Origin: Hymenobacter psychrotolerans DSM 18569
Lineage (GTDB): Bacteria > Bacteroidota > Bacteroidia > Cytophagales > Hymenobacteraceae
Reading direction: 5' to 3'
DNA length: 64,000 nt
NCBI RefSeq assembly: GCF_900142395.1
Contig: NZ_FRAS01000004.1
Location: 124,001 to 188,000 of the forward strand
The notes beneath the pieces are model-generated. The model made no database searches, had not been told where the DNA came from, and saw nothing but the letters and a program-made list of their open reading frames with translations. The translations under genes and the position numbers were made by a program. This document shows positions 52,025 to 61,069 of the stretch, one piece after another; position 1 is the stretch's first letter, and the number at the start of each line of letters is the position of its first letter.

Positions 52025-53263
52025 CTACGGCAGCAGCAGCGAACTGTCGCCGTAGCTGAGGAACCGGTAGCCGTTGGCCAGCGCGTGCTCGTACACCTGC
52101 CGCCAGCCCGGCCCCAGCAGCGCCGCCACCAGCAGCAGCAGCGTGCTTTCCGGCTGATGAAAGTTGGTAACCAGGCCGCCAATCACCCTAAACCGGTAGC
52201 CCGGCGCAATCAGCAGTTGGGTGGTGGCGTGCAGCGTGTCGAGCTGCTGGGCTGCCAGAAAATGGAGCAGGGCCTGCAAAGCCTCCGTAGCTGGCAGCTC
52301 GGAGCCGGGCTCGTAGGGCTGCCACTGACTGACGTGGGGCACCACATCGGCAGAAAGCTGGCCCTGCGTGGCCTGCACGCCCAGCCAGTACAGGCTTTCC
52401 AGCGTGCGGAGGCTGGTGGTGCCTACGGCGACTACGGGCCGCGGCAGATGACCCAGCAGCTGCTCCAGCGTTGCCCGCGAAACGCTGATAGGCTCGCCGT
52501 GCATGGCGTGGCCCTCCATACGCTCCGCCTTCACCGGCTGGAAGGTGCCTGCACCCACGTGCAGCGTCACGCGTGCCGACTGTATACCCCGCTGTGCCAA
52601 TTCGGCCAGCACTTGCTCGGAGAAGTGGAGGCCGGCGGTGGGCGCCGCCACGGCACCTTCGTGGGCAGCATACACGGTCTGGTAGCGCACGGCGTCCACA
52701 GCCGTGTCTTCGCGGTTGAGGTAGGGGGGCAGGGGCAGATGGCCGGCACCGCGCAGCACCTCCGCAAAAGGCAGCTCGGCCGGCTTCCAGCTGAAATGAA
52801 TCAGCGAATAACCGTCGGCGGCTTCCTGCCGCTCAGCAGTGAGGAGCGCCGGCTGGCCATTGTTCTCGAATTCCAGGGTAACCGGGCCGCTTTTCCAGCG
52901 CTTTCCGTTGCCCACGAGGCATTTCCAGACGCAGGCGCCGGTTTGTTGCATGGCCGGCTCGATGGCACGGTGCGGGGCCACGGGTTCCAGACAAAACAGC
53001 TCGATGATGCCGCCCGTGGGCTTGTGGCAAAACAGCCGCGCCCGCACCACTTTGGTATCATTGAATACCAGCAGCGCATCGGGGGGCAACTGCGCGGGCA
53101 GCTCCTGAAAGGTCAGGTCGTGCAGCGCGCCGTGGCGCGACACCAGCAGCCGCGACTGGTCGCGTTGGGCCAGAGGCTCGGGCGCAATCCGCTCGGGCGG
53201 TAGCTGGTAGGTGTAGTCGTGGATGGAAAGCTGACGTGGATCGGCGGGCAAGGAGGTTGACAT
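52025..53263 (-). CDS. queA: S-adenosylmethionine:tRNA ribosyltransferase-isomerase (QueA family)
   Basis: A 412-residue QueA-family protein, which adds the ribosyl of SAM to preQ1 in tRNA to form epoxyqueuosine. Blocks: YTYQLPPERIAPEPLAQRDQSRLLV, LLVFNDTKVVRARL, GHLPLPPYLNREDTAVDAVRYQTVYA, VAAPTAGLHFSE, TLHVGAGTFQPVKAE, MHGE, VGTTSLRTLESL, and GGLVTNFHQPESTLLLLVAAL. It is some 55 residues longer than the Escherichia coli enzyme. Bacteroidota may carry two QueA paralogues, so the exact role is not certain. A perfect -7 box lies only four bases before the ATG. Confidence 0.9.
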   Translation of the reverse strand: MSTSLPADPRQLSIHDYTYQLPPERIAPEPLAQRDQSRLLVSRHGALHDLTFQELPAQLPPDALLVFNDTKVVRARLFCHKPTGGIIELFCLEPVAPHRAIEPAMQQTGACVWKCLVGNGKRWKSGPVTLEFENNGQPALLTAERQEAADGYSLIHFSWKPAELPFAEVLRGAGHLPLPPYLNREDTAVDAVRYQTVYAAHEGAVAAPTAGLHFSEQVLAELAQRGIQSARVTLHVGAGTFQPVKAERMEGHAMHGEPISVSRATLEQLLGHLPRPVVAVGTTSLRTLESLYWLGVQATQGQLSADVVPHVSQWQPYEPGSELPATEALQALLHFLAAQQLDTLHATTQLLIAPGYRFRVIGGLVTNFHQPESTLLLLVAALLGPGWRQVYEHALANGYRFLSYGDSSLLLP

Positions 53264-53267
53264 AGGG

Positions 53268-53275
53268 CAAAGGTA
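53268..53275 (-). promoter_or_regulatory. -7 box of queA
   Basis: Minus strand TACCTTTG, exact consensus, four bases before the ATG; predicted leaderless transcript. Confidence 0.45.
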
Positions 53276-53331
53276 AAACGCCCGTGTTATAGGAAGTGCC
53301 CGCCTCGGCCTTCTACTCGCCAGCGAAGCGG

Positions 53332-54120
53332 CTATTTGGGGCGCTGAAAGATGAGCAAGTGCTGCTGCGGCAGAGTCTGCACGTTTTCCACGAACTCCAG
53401 GCCCATGGCTTCCACCTCTTTGCGGGCTTGTTTTTCGCTCATCTTATGAATGCGCTTGATGGGTACGCTGGGGTCTTCGGCCCGGTACTCAACCAGCGCC
53501 AGGCGTCCGCCGGGCCGGAGCGCCGTCCGGATGGCGCGCATCATCTCACGCGGGTGGTCGAACTCATGATAGGCGTCTACGATAAGCACCAGATCAACGC
53601 CCCCAGCCGGCAGGTTGGGGTTGCGCACCGTGCCGAGCACGGGCTCTACGTTCAGGGCTTTGTTCTGCACTTTATGGTCGCGCAGATACTTCACCATTTC
53701 CGGCTGAATATCCACGGCCAGCACCTTGCCCTTGGGCACCTGCGGGCTGATGCGGAAAGAGAAATAGCCAGTGCCGGCCCCGATATCGGCTACCACATCG
53801 GTGGGCTTAAGCTTCAGCTCACGCAGCAGCACGTCGGTGCCTTCTTCCTGCTGCCGGTCGTTGCGTTCCAGCCATTCGGCGCCTTCGTGGCCCATTACGT
53901 GCGCAATCTGGCGCCCCTGGTAATACTTGCCGATGCCGTTGGGGTCCTGCGGAGCGGCTAGGTGGTAGCCGCTGGTATCAGGAACGGTTGCGCTCTGGCC
54001 GGAAAGCAGCCGCTGCTCAGCACTAAGGGTAGCGGAGCTTTCCATGGGTGTCTGGGTGCAGGCTACCGGTAGCGTGAGCCCCATAAAAGCCACTGCCCGA
54101 AACAAGGAGTAATATGTCAT
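53332..54120 (-). CDS. Class I SAM-dependent methyltransferase with lipoprotein signal peptide
   Basis: A 262-residue protein. The start is ATG 54120 (MTYYSLFRAVAFMGL) and the signal peptide has a lipobox-like LPVA-C21; a GTG two codons earlier is less likely. After a linker comes GKYYQGRQIAHVMGHEGAEWLERNDRQQEE and a Rossmann methyltransferase core: VVADIGAGTGYFSFRI (SAM site), VLAVDIQPEMVKYL, LVLIVDAYHEFDHP, and LRPGGRLALVEYR. Methyltransferases need cytoplasmic SAM, so a lipid-anchored, apparently exported one is odd. The substrate is unknown. Confidence 0.82.
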   Translation of the reverse strand: MTYYSLFRAVAFMGLTLPVACTQTPMESSATLSAEQRLLSGQSATVPDTSGYHLAAPQDPNGIGKYYQGRQIAHVMGHEGAEWLERNDRQQEEGTDVLLRELKLKPTDVVADIGAGTGYFSFRISPQVPKGKVLAVDIQPEMVKYLRDHKVQNKALNVEPVLGTVRNPNLPAGGVDLVLIVDAYHEFDHPREMMRAIRTALRPGGRLALVEYRAEDPSVPIKRIHKMSEKQARKEVEAMGLEFVENVQTLPQQHLLIFQRPK

Positions 54121-54302
54121 ACGCACAGGTGCAAATAAACCGTGTTCTTGTCAACATCCCAGCGGGCAGAAGCGTTCGGCGCTGTTTACGGCTGGTGGAA
54201 GCTGAACCTTAATTCGGGAATTTGGGCAGAAATTTTCCGCCATGTTCTAATTTGGCTCGTACAAAGCACGTTTAAGTTCTTTCCACCAACCTTCCTTCTT
54301 GT

Positions 54303-54926
54303 ATGAAGCACCTCTTCCATCATCTGCCCAAGCTGGCGGCCGTTGCCACTATTGCCCTGAGCATGAGCAGCTGCAACCGCGCCGAGTACGCCATGCTGCC
54401 CAAAACGACGCCTTACCACGCTACCTACCACGGCACTGCCAAGATGACGGCACCAGTAGCGCAAAAGCAGGAAGTAGCTGTGGCAGAAACGCAGGCTGCA
54501 GTTGTAGAAGAAAAAAATGTTGTGGCTGAAGCACCGGCAACGGTAGCCGCAGCCCCGGTTGCCGCTCCGGCCACTACCACAGCGCCCGTAGCTGCGGCTG
54601 TTGCCGCTCCGGTAGCTGCAAAAGCTGCTCAGCCCGCCACGGCGGCTGCGGCCCCGCGCAAGCTGAACCTAATGGAAAAAGTAGCTTTCAACAAAGTGGT
54701 TAAGAAGGTTGACAAGCTGGCCAGCAAAGTTCAGTTCAAGCAGGGCAGCGAAACGGCTGGCACCAGCAAAATCGGTGGCTACCTGCGCACGGGTATCATC
54801 CTGCTGCTGGTTGGTCTGCTCGTGTCTTTGCTGAGCGGTATCAGCAACATATTCGGCATCATCGGCGGTATCCTGGCCATCATTGGTCTGATCTTCATCA
54901 TCCTCTGGCTGCTCGACGAAGTATAG
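54303..54926 (+). CDS. Lipoprotein with Ala/Pro/Val-rich linker and C-terminal membrane hairpin
   Basis: 207 residues. Lipobox MSS-C24, then AEYAMLPKTTPYHATYHG, a low-complexity region of Ala, Pro, Val and Thr (about 55-120), a basic amphipathic segment (LNLMEKVAFNKVVKKVDKLASKVQF), and two hydrophobic helices near the C-terminus (TGIILLLVGLLVSLLSG and IFGIIGGILAIIGLIFIILWLL). Function unknown. The next gene has the same layout: lipobox, SYHA-type motif, low-complexity linker, two C-terminal hydrophobic segments. They may be diverged tandem paralogues. Confidence 0.7.
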   Translation: MKHLFHHLPKLAAVATIALSMSSCNRAEYAMLPKTTPYHATYHGTAKMTAPVAQKQEVAVAETQAAVVEEKNVVAEAPATVAAAPVAAPATTTAPVAAAVAAPVAAKAAQPATAAAAPRKLNLMEKVAFNKVVKKVDKLASKVQFKQGSETAGTSKIGGYLRTGIILLLVGLLVSLLSGISNIFGIIGGILAIIGLIFIILWLLDEV

Positions 54927-54948
54927 CCTAAGGTGCTATCAGCTCTTG

Positions 54949-54981
54949 AAAAACCCCGGCCACTACTGGCCGGGGTTTTTT
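54949..54981 (+). terminator. Terminator between the two lipoprotein genes
   Basis: 14-bp stem AAAAACCCCGGCCA/TGGCCGGGGTTTTT, loop CTAC, T-tract. Confidence 0.85.
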
Positions 54982-55069
54982 GTTGCCCTATACCATGCTG
55001 CCGTTGAATTATTGCTTTACTTTGGGAGATATAAGCGCATATTGTCCGTTACTGCATTTTACCAGCATC

Positions 55070-55666
55070 ATGTTCCTTATAAGAGATTTTGTACTAAGCA
55101 TTGCCACTGCAGGAGTGCTGCTAAGCGGCTGCCAGAGCACCCGAGTTGCTTCGTTTGCGCCTGCTGCGGCTAGCTACCATGCACCTCAGCCACAGCCTGC
55201 GGCCGAGGTAGCGGAGCCTAGCCAGCTAGAATTAGTTGCCACAACGTTAGCCGGGCCCGTTCTTCTGCCTTCGCCTGCACAACTGGCTGTGAGCAAACAG
55301 GAGCCGCAACAGCAGTTGCGACGTGCCGTGCCAGTAGTTTCCGCAGCCATCATACAACAATCCTTCCCTGATACCAGCGTGGTCAAGCGTCAACCTGTGC
55401 CAACTGCTGATGAAATTCGCGAGGCGGATACATCTACTACAATAGTTAATGTATTAGGTGTGGTTTTTTTCTTATTAGGGCTTGTTGCTGTAATAACCGC
55501 ATTGGTCACGCCCTTCGGCGGATATGTAGCAGTTGCGCTTTTACGACTTGGGGTAGTCGGTTTGGCTATTGGTATTCCATTTATGGCATTTGCGAGCAAA
55601 AACAGCAGACGCGGACTGCTTCGGGAAAAGCGTAAAGCTGAGCGCCGACAAGCCAAAGCCAACTAA
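55070..55666 (+). CDS. Lipoprotein with C-terminal membrane hairpin, similar in layout to its upstream neighbour
   Basis: 198 residues. The start at 55070 (MFLIRDFVLSIA) gives a signal peptide with lipobox LLSG-C21; earlier in-frame ATGs add non-signal sequence. After the lipid anchor: STRVASFAPAAASYHAPQPQPA, a Gln/Pro/Val-rich linker to about 130, two hydrophobic segments (IVNVLGVVFFLLGLVAVITALV and YVAVALLRLGVVGLAIGIPFMAF), and a strongly basic tail (SRRGLLREKRKAERRQAKAN). Function unknown. The DNA is less GC-rich towards its end than in the flanking genes. Confidence 0.68.
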   Translation: MFLIRDFVLSIATAGVLLSGCQSTRVASFAPAAASYHAPQPQPAAEVAEPSQLELVATTLAGPVLLPSPAQLAVSKQEPQQQLRRAVPVVSAAIIQQSFPDTSVVKRQPVPTADEIREADTSTTIVNVLGVVFFLLGLVAVITALVTPFGGYVAVALLRLGVVGLAIGIPFMAFASKNSRRGLLREKRKAERRQAKAN

Positions 55667-55674
55667 GTCCGACG

Positions 55675-58224
55675 CTACATCGGGTCCACGTCGGCCACGA
55701 AGCGAGCTTGTTTGTATTCTTTCTGGTCGCGGATGGCGTTAATAGCATCCAGAATATCGGCTTTGGCGGCTTTCAGGACCGTGTGCTCCCGGCTGAGCTT
55801 GATGGTGATTTCCTGCAGGTAGAAGTTGCGAATCCGGAAAATGTAGGGCGCTTCCGGCCCCAGCACCGCCTCGCGGCCCAGCCGCTCTACTAGCTCGCCG
55901 GTCAGTAGAATGGCAGCCCGCTCGGCCAGCACCTGGTCCATGTGCTTCACCGTGAGACGGATGATGCGCATGAACGGCGGGTAGCCATGCTCGCGGCGCT
56001 GCGTGATTTCGTACTCGTAGAACTCCAGATAGTCGTTGCGCATCACCTTGTCGAAGATGACCTGCTGCGGGTCGGCGGTCTGGATGATGACCTTGCCCTT
56101 CTTGCCTTTGCGCCCGGCCCGGCCACTCACCTGCACAAACATCTGAAACGCCCGCTCGTGCGCCCGGAAATCGGGGTAGTGAATGATGCTGTCGGCGTTG
56201 ATGATGCCCACCAGGCTCACGTTGGCGAAGTCGAGGCCTTTGGTCACCATCTGCGTGCCTACCAATACGTTGGTGGTCTGCTGCTCAAAGTCGCTGATGA
56301 TTTGCTGGTAGGCGTTTTTGGCGCGGGTCGTGTCGAGGTCCATGCGCTGCACGTTGGCCTGGGGCAGCATCACCTTCAGGTCGTCCTCAATCTTCTCGGT
56401 GCCGAAACCAACGGTTTTGACGTTGCGCGAGCCGCAGGCCGGGCACTGCACCGGCATCCGGTCGTGGTGGCCGCAGTAGTGGCAGCGCAGCTCGTGGGCC
56501 TGCTTGTGGTAGCTCAGGCTCACGGCGCAGTTGGTGCACTTCGGAATCCAGCCGCAGTCGAGGCAGTTGATGAAAGGGGCGTAACCGCGGCGGTTCTGAA
56601 ACAGAATGACCTGCTCTTTCTGGGCCAGCTTGCTTTCCATTTCCGTCATCAGCTCCGGCGTGAAATGGTTGAGCAGCGTTTTGCTTTCGCGGGCCTTGCG
56701 GGTATCTACCAGTTCAATTTCCGGCAAACCAGCCTCCCCGTAGCGCTTAGTGAGCGTAACCAGGCCGTAGCGGCCGGCGCGCGCCTGGTAGTAGGTTTCC
56801 ACGGAAGGCGTGGCCGAGCCCAGCAGCGTTTTGGAGCCCTGGAAATTGGCCATCATCAAAGCCACTTCGCGGGCGTTGTAGCGCGGGGCCGGGTCGTACT
56901 GCTTGTAGCTCGACTCGTGCTCCTCGTCCACGATGGTCAGGGCTAGGTTGTCGAAGGGCAGGAACACGGCGGAGCGCACGCCCACCACCACCTGAAAGCG
57001 GCCGGAAAGCACGCCGTTCCACACTTCCACCCGCTCGTTGTCGGAGAATTTAGAGTGGTACACGCCCAACCGGGAGCCAAACACGCGCATCAGGCGCGTC
57101 ACAATCTGAGCCGTGAGGGCAATTTCCGGCAGTAGGTACAGCACCTGCCCGCCGCCGTCCAGCGCCTGCCGGATCAGCTCGATATAGATTTCCGTTTTGC
57201 CCGCGCCCGTCACGCCGTGCAGCAGCACAATGTCTTTGGTCTGAAACTGGTCCAGAATGTCGTCGTGGGCCACCTGCTGCGCTTCGCTGAGCTGGAAGTG
57301 CATGTTGGCTTCCGTGGCATCGTCCAAAGGGAACCGCGACACAATCTGGTCGAACTGCTCCAGCACGCCGTTTTTGATGAGCGTATTGACGGCGGAAGGG
57401 GAGAGGTGCGGCGCCGATGTGAGGTAGGCCTTTTCGATGCCGTTGTGGTTGGCGTGCTCGTTCTGGTACACCGGCACTTTCTGCAGGTAGCGCATCAGCA
57501 CATCCAACTGCTTGGCCTTGCTGGCCAGCTGGGCAAACAAACCTTCCAGCGCAGCTTCCGCCACAAAATGGTGGGCCAGCCGCACCTTCTTCACCACCTT
57601 CGGCGAGTATTTGTCGGCCAGATGCTCAAACAGGAAGATGACGTCCTTGTTCATCAGGCTCTTGATGACCTTGTGGAAGGACGCAACGCCCAGCACGTCG
57701 CCGACTTCCGTGAAGGTCATGGATTTGCCTTCCTCGCCATCCAGCAGCGCCGCCACCACTTTCTGCTCCTGCTCACTCAGCGGGTATCGGTCGGCTTCGT
57801 CGGTGTTCATCCAGACCGGGTGCAGCTGAATCCGGCTTTCGGAGTTGAGCTTGAGGGCCGCGGGCAGGGCAGCGTTTATCACTTCGCCCAGCGTGCACAG
57901 GTAGTAGTCGGCCATCCAGCGGAACAGCTTCAGCTGCGGCTGCGTCACGACGGGCGTTTCGTCGATGAACTCCAGAATATACTTGGCCTGATAGTCCTTG
58001 GGCGGCGTTTCGTGCACCGCCGCCACAATACAGCTTAGGGTGCGCTTGGCCCCAAACTGCACAATCACACGCCCGCCAATCACGACCTGGTCGTTCAGCT
58101 CGAAGGGCACGCGGTAGGTGTACAGCTTGGGCAGCGGCAGGGGCAGAATCACGTCGGCGAAGAGCGTGACCCGGTCGGCGGCCGGCTCGGGCTGCGATTG
58201 AACAAAGTCGAACGTAAGGCTCAA
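55675..58224 (-). CDS. priA: Primosomal replication protein N' (PriA helicase)
   Basis: Superfamily 2 helicase that reloads the replisome at stalled forks. N-terminal DNA-binding domain (ADVILPLPLPKLYTYRVP), Walker A GVTGAGKT, DEEH box (LTIVDEEHESSYKQ), GSATPSVET, eight zinc-binding cysteines in four pairs (INCLDCG, CTNC, RCHYCG, CPACG), and the C-terminal helicase blocks with VQVSGRAGRKGK. The start is uncertain. A -7-like TATCTTTA at 58258-58251 would put transcription start near 58244, after the in-frame ATG at 58287, so the TTG at 58224 (849 residues) is preferred; the ATG would give 870. Ends 8 bp from the convergent lipoprotein gene with no terminator between them. Confidence 0.92.
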   Translation of the reverse strand: MSLTFDFVQSQPEPAADRVTLFADVILPLPLPKLYTYRVPFELNDQVVIGGRVIVQFGAKRTLSCIVAAVHETPPKDYQAKYILEFIDETPVVTQPQLKLFRWMADYYLCTLGEVINAALPAALKLNSESRIQLHPVWMNTDEADRYPLSEQEQKVVAALLDGEEGKSMTFTEVGDVLGVASFHKVIKSLMNKDVIFLFEHLADKYSPKVVKKVRLAHHFVAEAALEGLFAQLASKAKQLDVLMRYLQKVPVYQNEHANHNGIEKAYLTSAPHLSPSAVNTLIKNGVLEQFDQIVSRFPLDDATEANMHFQLSEAQQVAHDDILDQFQTKDIVLLHGVTGAGKTEIYIELIRQALDGGGQVLYLLPEIALTAQIVTRLMRVFGSRLGVYHSKFSDNERVEVWNGVLSGRFQVVVGVRSAVFLPFDNLALTIVDEEHESSYKQYDPAPRYNAREVALMMANFQGSKTLLGSATPSVETYYQARAGRYGLVTLTKRYGEAGLPEIELVDTRKARESKTLLNHFTPELMTEMESKLAQKEQVILFQNRRGYAPFINCLDCGWIPKCTNCAVSLSYHKQAHELRCHYCGHHDRMPVQCPACGSRNVKTVGFGTEKIEDDLKVMLPQANVQRMDLDTTRAKNAYQQIISDFEQQTTNVLVGTQMVTKGLDFANVSLVGIINADSIIHYPDFRAHERAFQMFVQVSGRAGRKGKKGKVIIQTADPQQVIFDKVMRNDYLEFYEYEITQRREHGYPPFMRIIRLTVKHMDQVLAERAAILLTGELVERLGREAVLGPEAPYIFRIRNFYLQEITIKLSREHTVLKAAKADILDAINAIRDQKEYKQARFVADVDPM

Positions 58225-58416
58225 AAGGGAAGCAAACTGGAAGCGGATGGTAAAGATAGCACGATGGCGGCCGCACTTCGCAGGCAATTCCTGAGTAAAA
58301 CAGGAAGGCTATATTGGGTTAGTTGTGCCCCGGTATCAGCAACTCGCTCACTTGCTTTCTGTTCTCGGTGGCAAACTATCGGTAACCAAGCAACCCGCTT
58401 GCAGCATATCCAAAAC

Positions 58417-58444
58417 AAAACCCGACCGTATAGGGTCGGGTTTT
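58417..58444 (-). terminator. Terminator of the GSCFA gene
   Basis: 11-bp stem AAAACCCGACC/GGTCGGGTTTT, 6-nt loop, T-rich on the minus strand. Confidence 0.75.
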
Positions 58445-58455
58445 GAGCAAGGACG

Positions 58456-60891
58456 CTAGGCGTTTTCCGGTGGCGTATCGGGGGCGGCTGGTTTGCGCCG
58501 CGGTGGCCGAGGCCGTTTGGCCGGTGCCGCCGCGGGAACTGCCGGTTCAGTTGGTTCAGCAGCGCTGGTAGCGGCCGGCTTACGGCGGCTTTTGGCTGGG
58601 GCTTTTGGCGCAGCTTCCTCCGCGGCTGCTGCAGTGGACTCAGCCGCCTTGTGTTTTGCCCGCGACTTGCGCGCTGGCCGTGCCGCCGTATCGGTAGCTG
58701 GAGCGGCTTCCGCACCGCTTTCGGGAGCTGCAGGAGCTACTGCCTCTGGGGGAGGAGTCTGCGACACTAACGGTTTGGGCGCGGCGCGGCGCGGCTTACG
58801 GACGGTTTTCGGTGGATCTTCTGCCGGCGCAACAGGTGCATTAGCGGCGGGGGCCTCGGCAGTTTCTGTAGCAGATGCTGTTTCGGCCGCTTCTACGGGA
58901 GCAGGCTTAGCCCCGCCACGTTTCGGCCGGTCGGAGCGGGTTGCTTTGCCGTTGGCGCTCAACTGGCCCGAAGCGCCGGTTCCTTTCGTATCCGGAATGG
59001 CGGAGGCGGAGGCAGCGGGAGCAGGAGTTGCCGCAGGCTCCGATGCAGCTACTGCGGTTGTGTCTGCAGCAGGCAGGAGTGGCTCTGCAGGCATAGTTTC
59101 CACCGGAGCCTCAGCGGCGGCCGGAGCGTCTTCGTTGTAGAGGCTTTTGAAGCGCGAAGAACTGCGGTGCGGCTTCCGGATGGCTGCGGCCCTTTTTTCA
59201 CTGGCCGAACGGCCTGTGCGCTCAGGCCGACGGGTTCCGCTGGCTTCGGTGGCCGACGCAGAGGCTGTATCCTCTAAGCCCGTTTCCACAGTTGGCGCTG
59301 GCATGGGCGCGAGTGGCGCCTGCGCAGGGGCGGAGCTTTCTGGCTGCCGGTTCTCTTCCGGAGAGGCGGTGCCTGCCGGTTCTATAGAGGCATCAGCATC
59401 CCGACGGCCCCGGCCACCGCGGCGCGAATTGCGCTTGCGCCGTTCCAGCGCAGTTTGTAGCGGCTGTTCTGCATCAGCAGTGATGACGACTGCCGGCGCA
59501 GGAGGCAGTGGCACCGTGGGTGCCTCAGGGCTGGCATCAGCCGGCGGTATGGCTACCGACACAGCCTCACCGGACGCAAGTTCAGCCGCTTCTGCGGCCA
59601 GGCGGGCAGCATGTTTCTTCTTGTTGCGCTTAGCACCGCCCCGGCTGCGCCGCCGTTTCTTGGCTGGCGCCACTTCACCCAGGATTTCGGCAGTTTCCGC
59701 TTCCGCTGCGTCCTCGTCCTGCTCATCCTCCTGGTATTCGGTGGCGGAAGTGGGCGCGGAAACTGACTCAAACGTTTCGAACTCTTCGGCTTCTTCCACT
59801 GGCTCCGGCGCTACTGCAGCAATACCGGAGCGGGGTAGAGTAACCGTCGAGAATTCGCCAATATCAATCCGCTCCTCATCATCCTCGGGTTCGGGCTCCG
59901 GTTCTTTCGGCAGCGGAAGGCTTTCCAGTCGGCGGCGTACGTCCAGTAGTTCCATGCGCACATCGGCCTGACCGGAAAGGCGCTCCAGTTTCTCGAGTGT
60001 GCTTTCCAGGAACTGACGGTACTCCGGGGCAGCCAGATAAAGCGGACGGTGGTTGAGGGCCTGCCGCACGGCCTCCCATTCCTTACGGAAGCGTCCGAAG
60101 CCGGCGTCAAAATAGGTACGGGCAAACCGCTCCCAGATATAGTCTTCTGCTACTTTCGACGGATGCAACATATCTTCGGCGTAGAAGCGGTAGTCGCGCA
60201 AATCGTCGAGCAGCAGCTCGTAGGCCGGAAAGTAGGAAACATCAGGCAGCAGCTCGCTGAGGTAGTGGCACGCTACCCGGAGCACTGACTTGCTAACGGA
60301 GTTGAGCGGCAGCGTGTCTTTTACGTGCCGCACCGGGCTTACCGTGAGCACGAAGCGCAGCTTCGGATTGCGCAGGCGCAGATAGGCGTGGGTTTCCGCT
60401 ACGGCGTTGATGATTTCGTCCGGTGTGAGCAGTTCCTTCTCGAACTTGTCGGCGGGTAGCTTGTGGCAGTTGCTGACCAATTCGCCGGTTTCCTTGAGGC
60501 GGTACGTCCAGGCGGTGCCCAGCGTCAGCACTACCACATCGGCAGTGGCCAGAAACACGCCCGTATCACGCACTACCTGCTGGATATGCTGCAGCAGTTC
60601 CACCGGCGACTCGGCACCCAGGCTGGCGTGCAGGTCGTAGCTCTGCCAGCGGCCCCGCGCCTGCACCAAGTGCTGCTGCCAGTCCATGTCTTCACCAGCT
60701 GCAGCCCGCAGCAAGCGGCAGGCCAGCACCGGATTGAAGACGGTGCCAAAAGGATTAACCAGAGTGTGAACCTTATCAGCGGCCAGCCGGCTGCCGATAC
60801 TGTCCGAAAAACAAGAGCCTATCGTCAGTAGCCGAGCGGAAAGCGGTAACTGCTGCGGGTGCGGGACAAGCGGTAATTCAGTACGAAACAT
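58456..60891 (-). CDS. GSCFA-domain protein with a long basic, disordered C-terminal tail
   Basis: 811 residues. The first about 330 are a GSCFA domain (motif GSCFSDSIG at 25-33, NPFGTVFNP, LTLGTAWTY, LTVSPVRHVKDTL, YFPAYELLLDDLRDYRFYAEDMLHPSKVAEDYIWERF), related to SGNH hydrolases; the biochemical role of the family is not established. The remaining about 480 residues are Ala/Pro/Glu/Thr-rich with repeated basic clusters (KKRRRSRGGAKRNKKK, RRKRNSRRGGRGRR, RPKRGGAK, RKPRRAAPKP, RKSRAKHK, KRPRPPRRKP). GSCFA proteins normally end after the domain, so the tail is a striking extension, perhaps nucleic-acid binding. The -7 box is five bases from the ATG. Confidence 0.82.
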   Translation of the reverse strand: MFRTELPLVPHPQQLPLSARLLTIGSCFSDSIGSRLAADKVHTLVNPFGTVFNPVLACRLLRAAAGEDMDWQQHLVQARGRWQSYDLHASLGAESPVELLQHIQQVVRDTGVFLATADVVVLTLGTAWTYRLKETGELVSNCHKLPADKFEKELLTPDEIINAVAETHAYLRLRNPKLRFVLTVSPVRHVKDTLPLNSVSKSVLRVACHYLSELLPDVSYFPAYELLLDDLRDYRFYAEDMLHPSKVAEDYIWERFARTYFDAGFGRFRKEWEAVRQALNHRPLYLAAPEYRQFLESTLEKLERLSGQADVRMELLDVRRRLESLPLPKEPEPEPEDDEERIDIGEFSTVTLPRSGIAAVAPEPVEEAEEFETFESVSAPTSATEYQEDEQDEDAAEAETAEILGEVAPAKKRRRSRGGAKRNKKKHAARLAAEAAELASGEAVSVAIPPADASPEAPTVPLPPAPAVVITADAEQPLQTALERRKRNSRRGGRGRRDADASIEPAGTASPEENRQPESSAPAQAPLAPMPAPTVETGLEDTASASATEASGTRRPERTGRSASEKRAAAIRKPHRSSSRFKSLYNEDAPAAAEAPVETMPAEPLLPAADTTAVAASEPAATPAPAASASAIPDTKGTGASGQLSANGKATRSDRPKRGGAKPAPVEAAETASATETAEAPAANAPVAPAEDPPKTVRKPRRAAPKPLVSQTPPPEAVAPAAPESGAEAAPATDTAARPARKSRAKHKAAESTAAAAEEAAPKAPAKSRRKPAATSAAEPTEPAVPAAAPAKRPRPPRRKPAAPDTPPENA

Positions 60892-60895
60892 TCCT

Positions 60896-60903
60896 AAAAG
60901 ATA
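60896..60903 (-). promoter_or_regulatory. -7 box of the GSCFA gene
   Basis: Minus strand TATCTTTT, four bases before the ATG; predicted near-leaderless transcript. No clear -33. Confidence 0.35.
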
Positions 60904-61021
60904 CGGCCGAAACCGGCCAACGGACAGGCAACCTACTCAACATCGTTGGTTCAACCAAATACGGGCCCAATGGGCGCCGTATTCCTGAGCTACGAGAAAA
61001 GGGCTGGTGCAGGGTTAAAAA

Positions 61022-61053
61022 AAAGGCCCGGCTGTGCAAACAGCCGGGCCTTT
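61022..61053 (-). terminator. Terminator of the rpsF-rpsR-rplI operon
   Basis: 13-bp stem AAAGGCCCGGCTG with its complement, loop TGCAAA, followed by an A/T tract (T on the minus strand). Confidence 0.85.
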
Positions 61054-61069
61054 CCAGAAGCGCAGTTGC

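Noticed and set aside
55942..58038. Plus-strand open frames of 334 and 273 codons within priA
   Set aside because: Shadows of priA, which has all helicase and zinc motifs on the minus strand.
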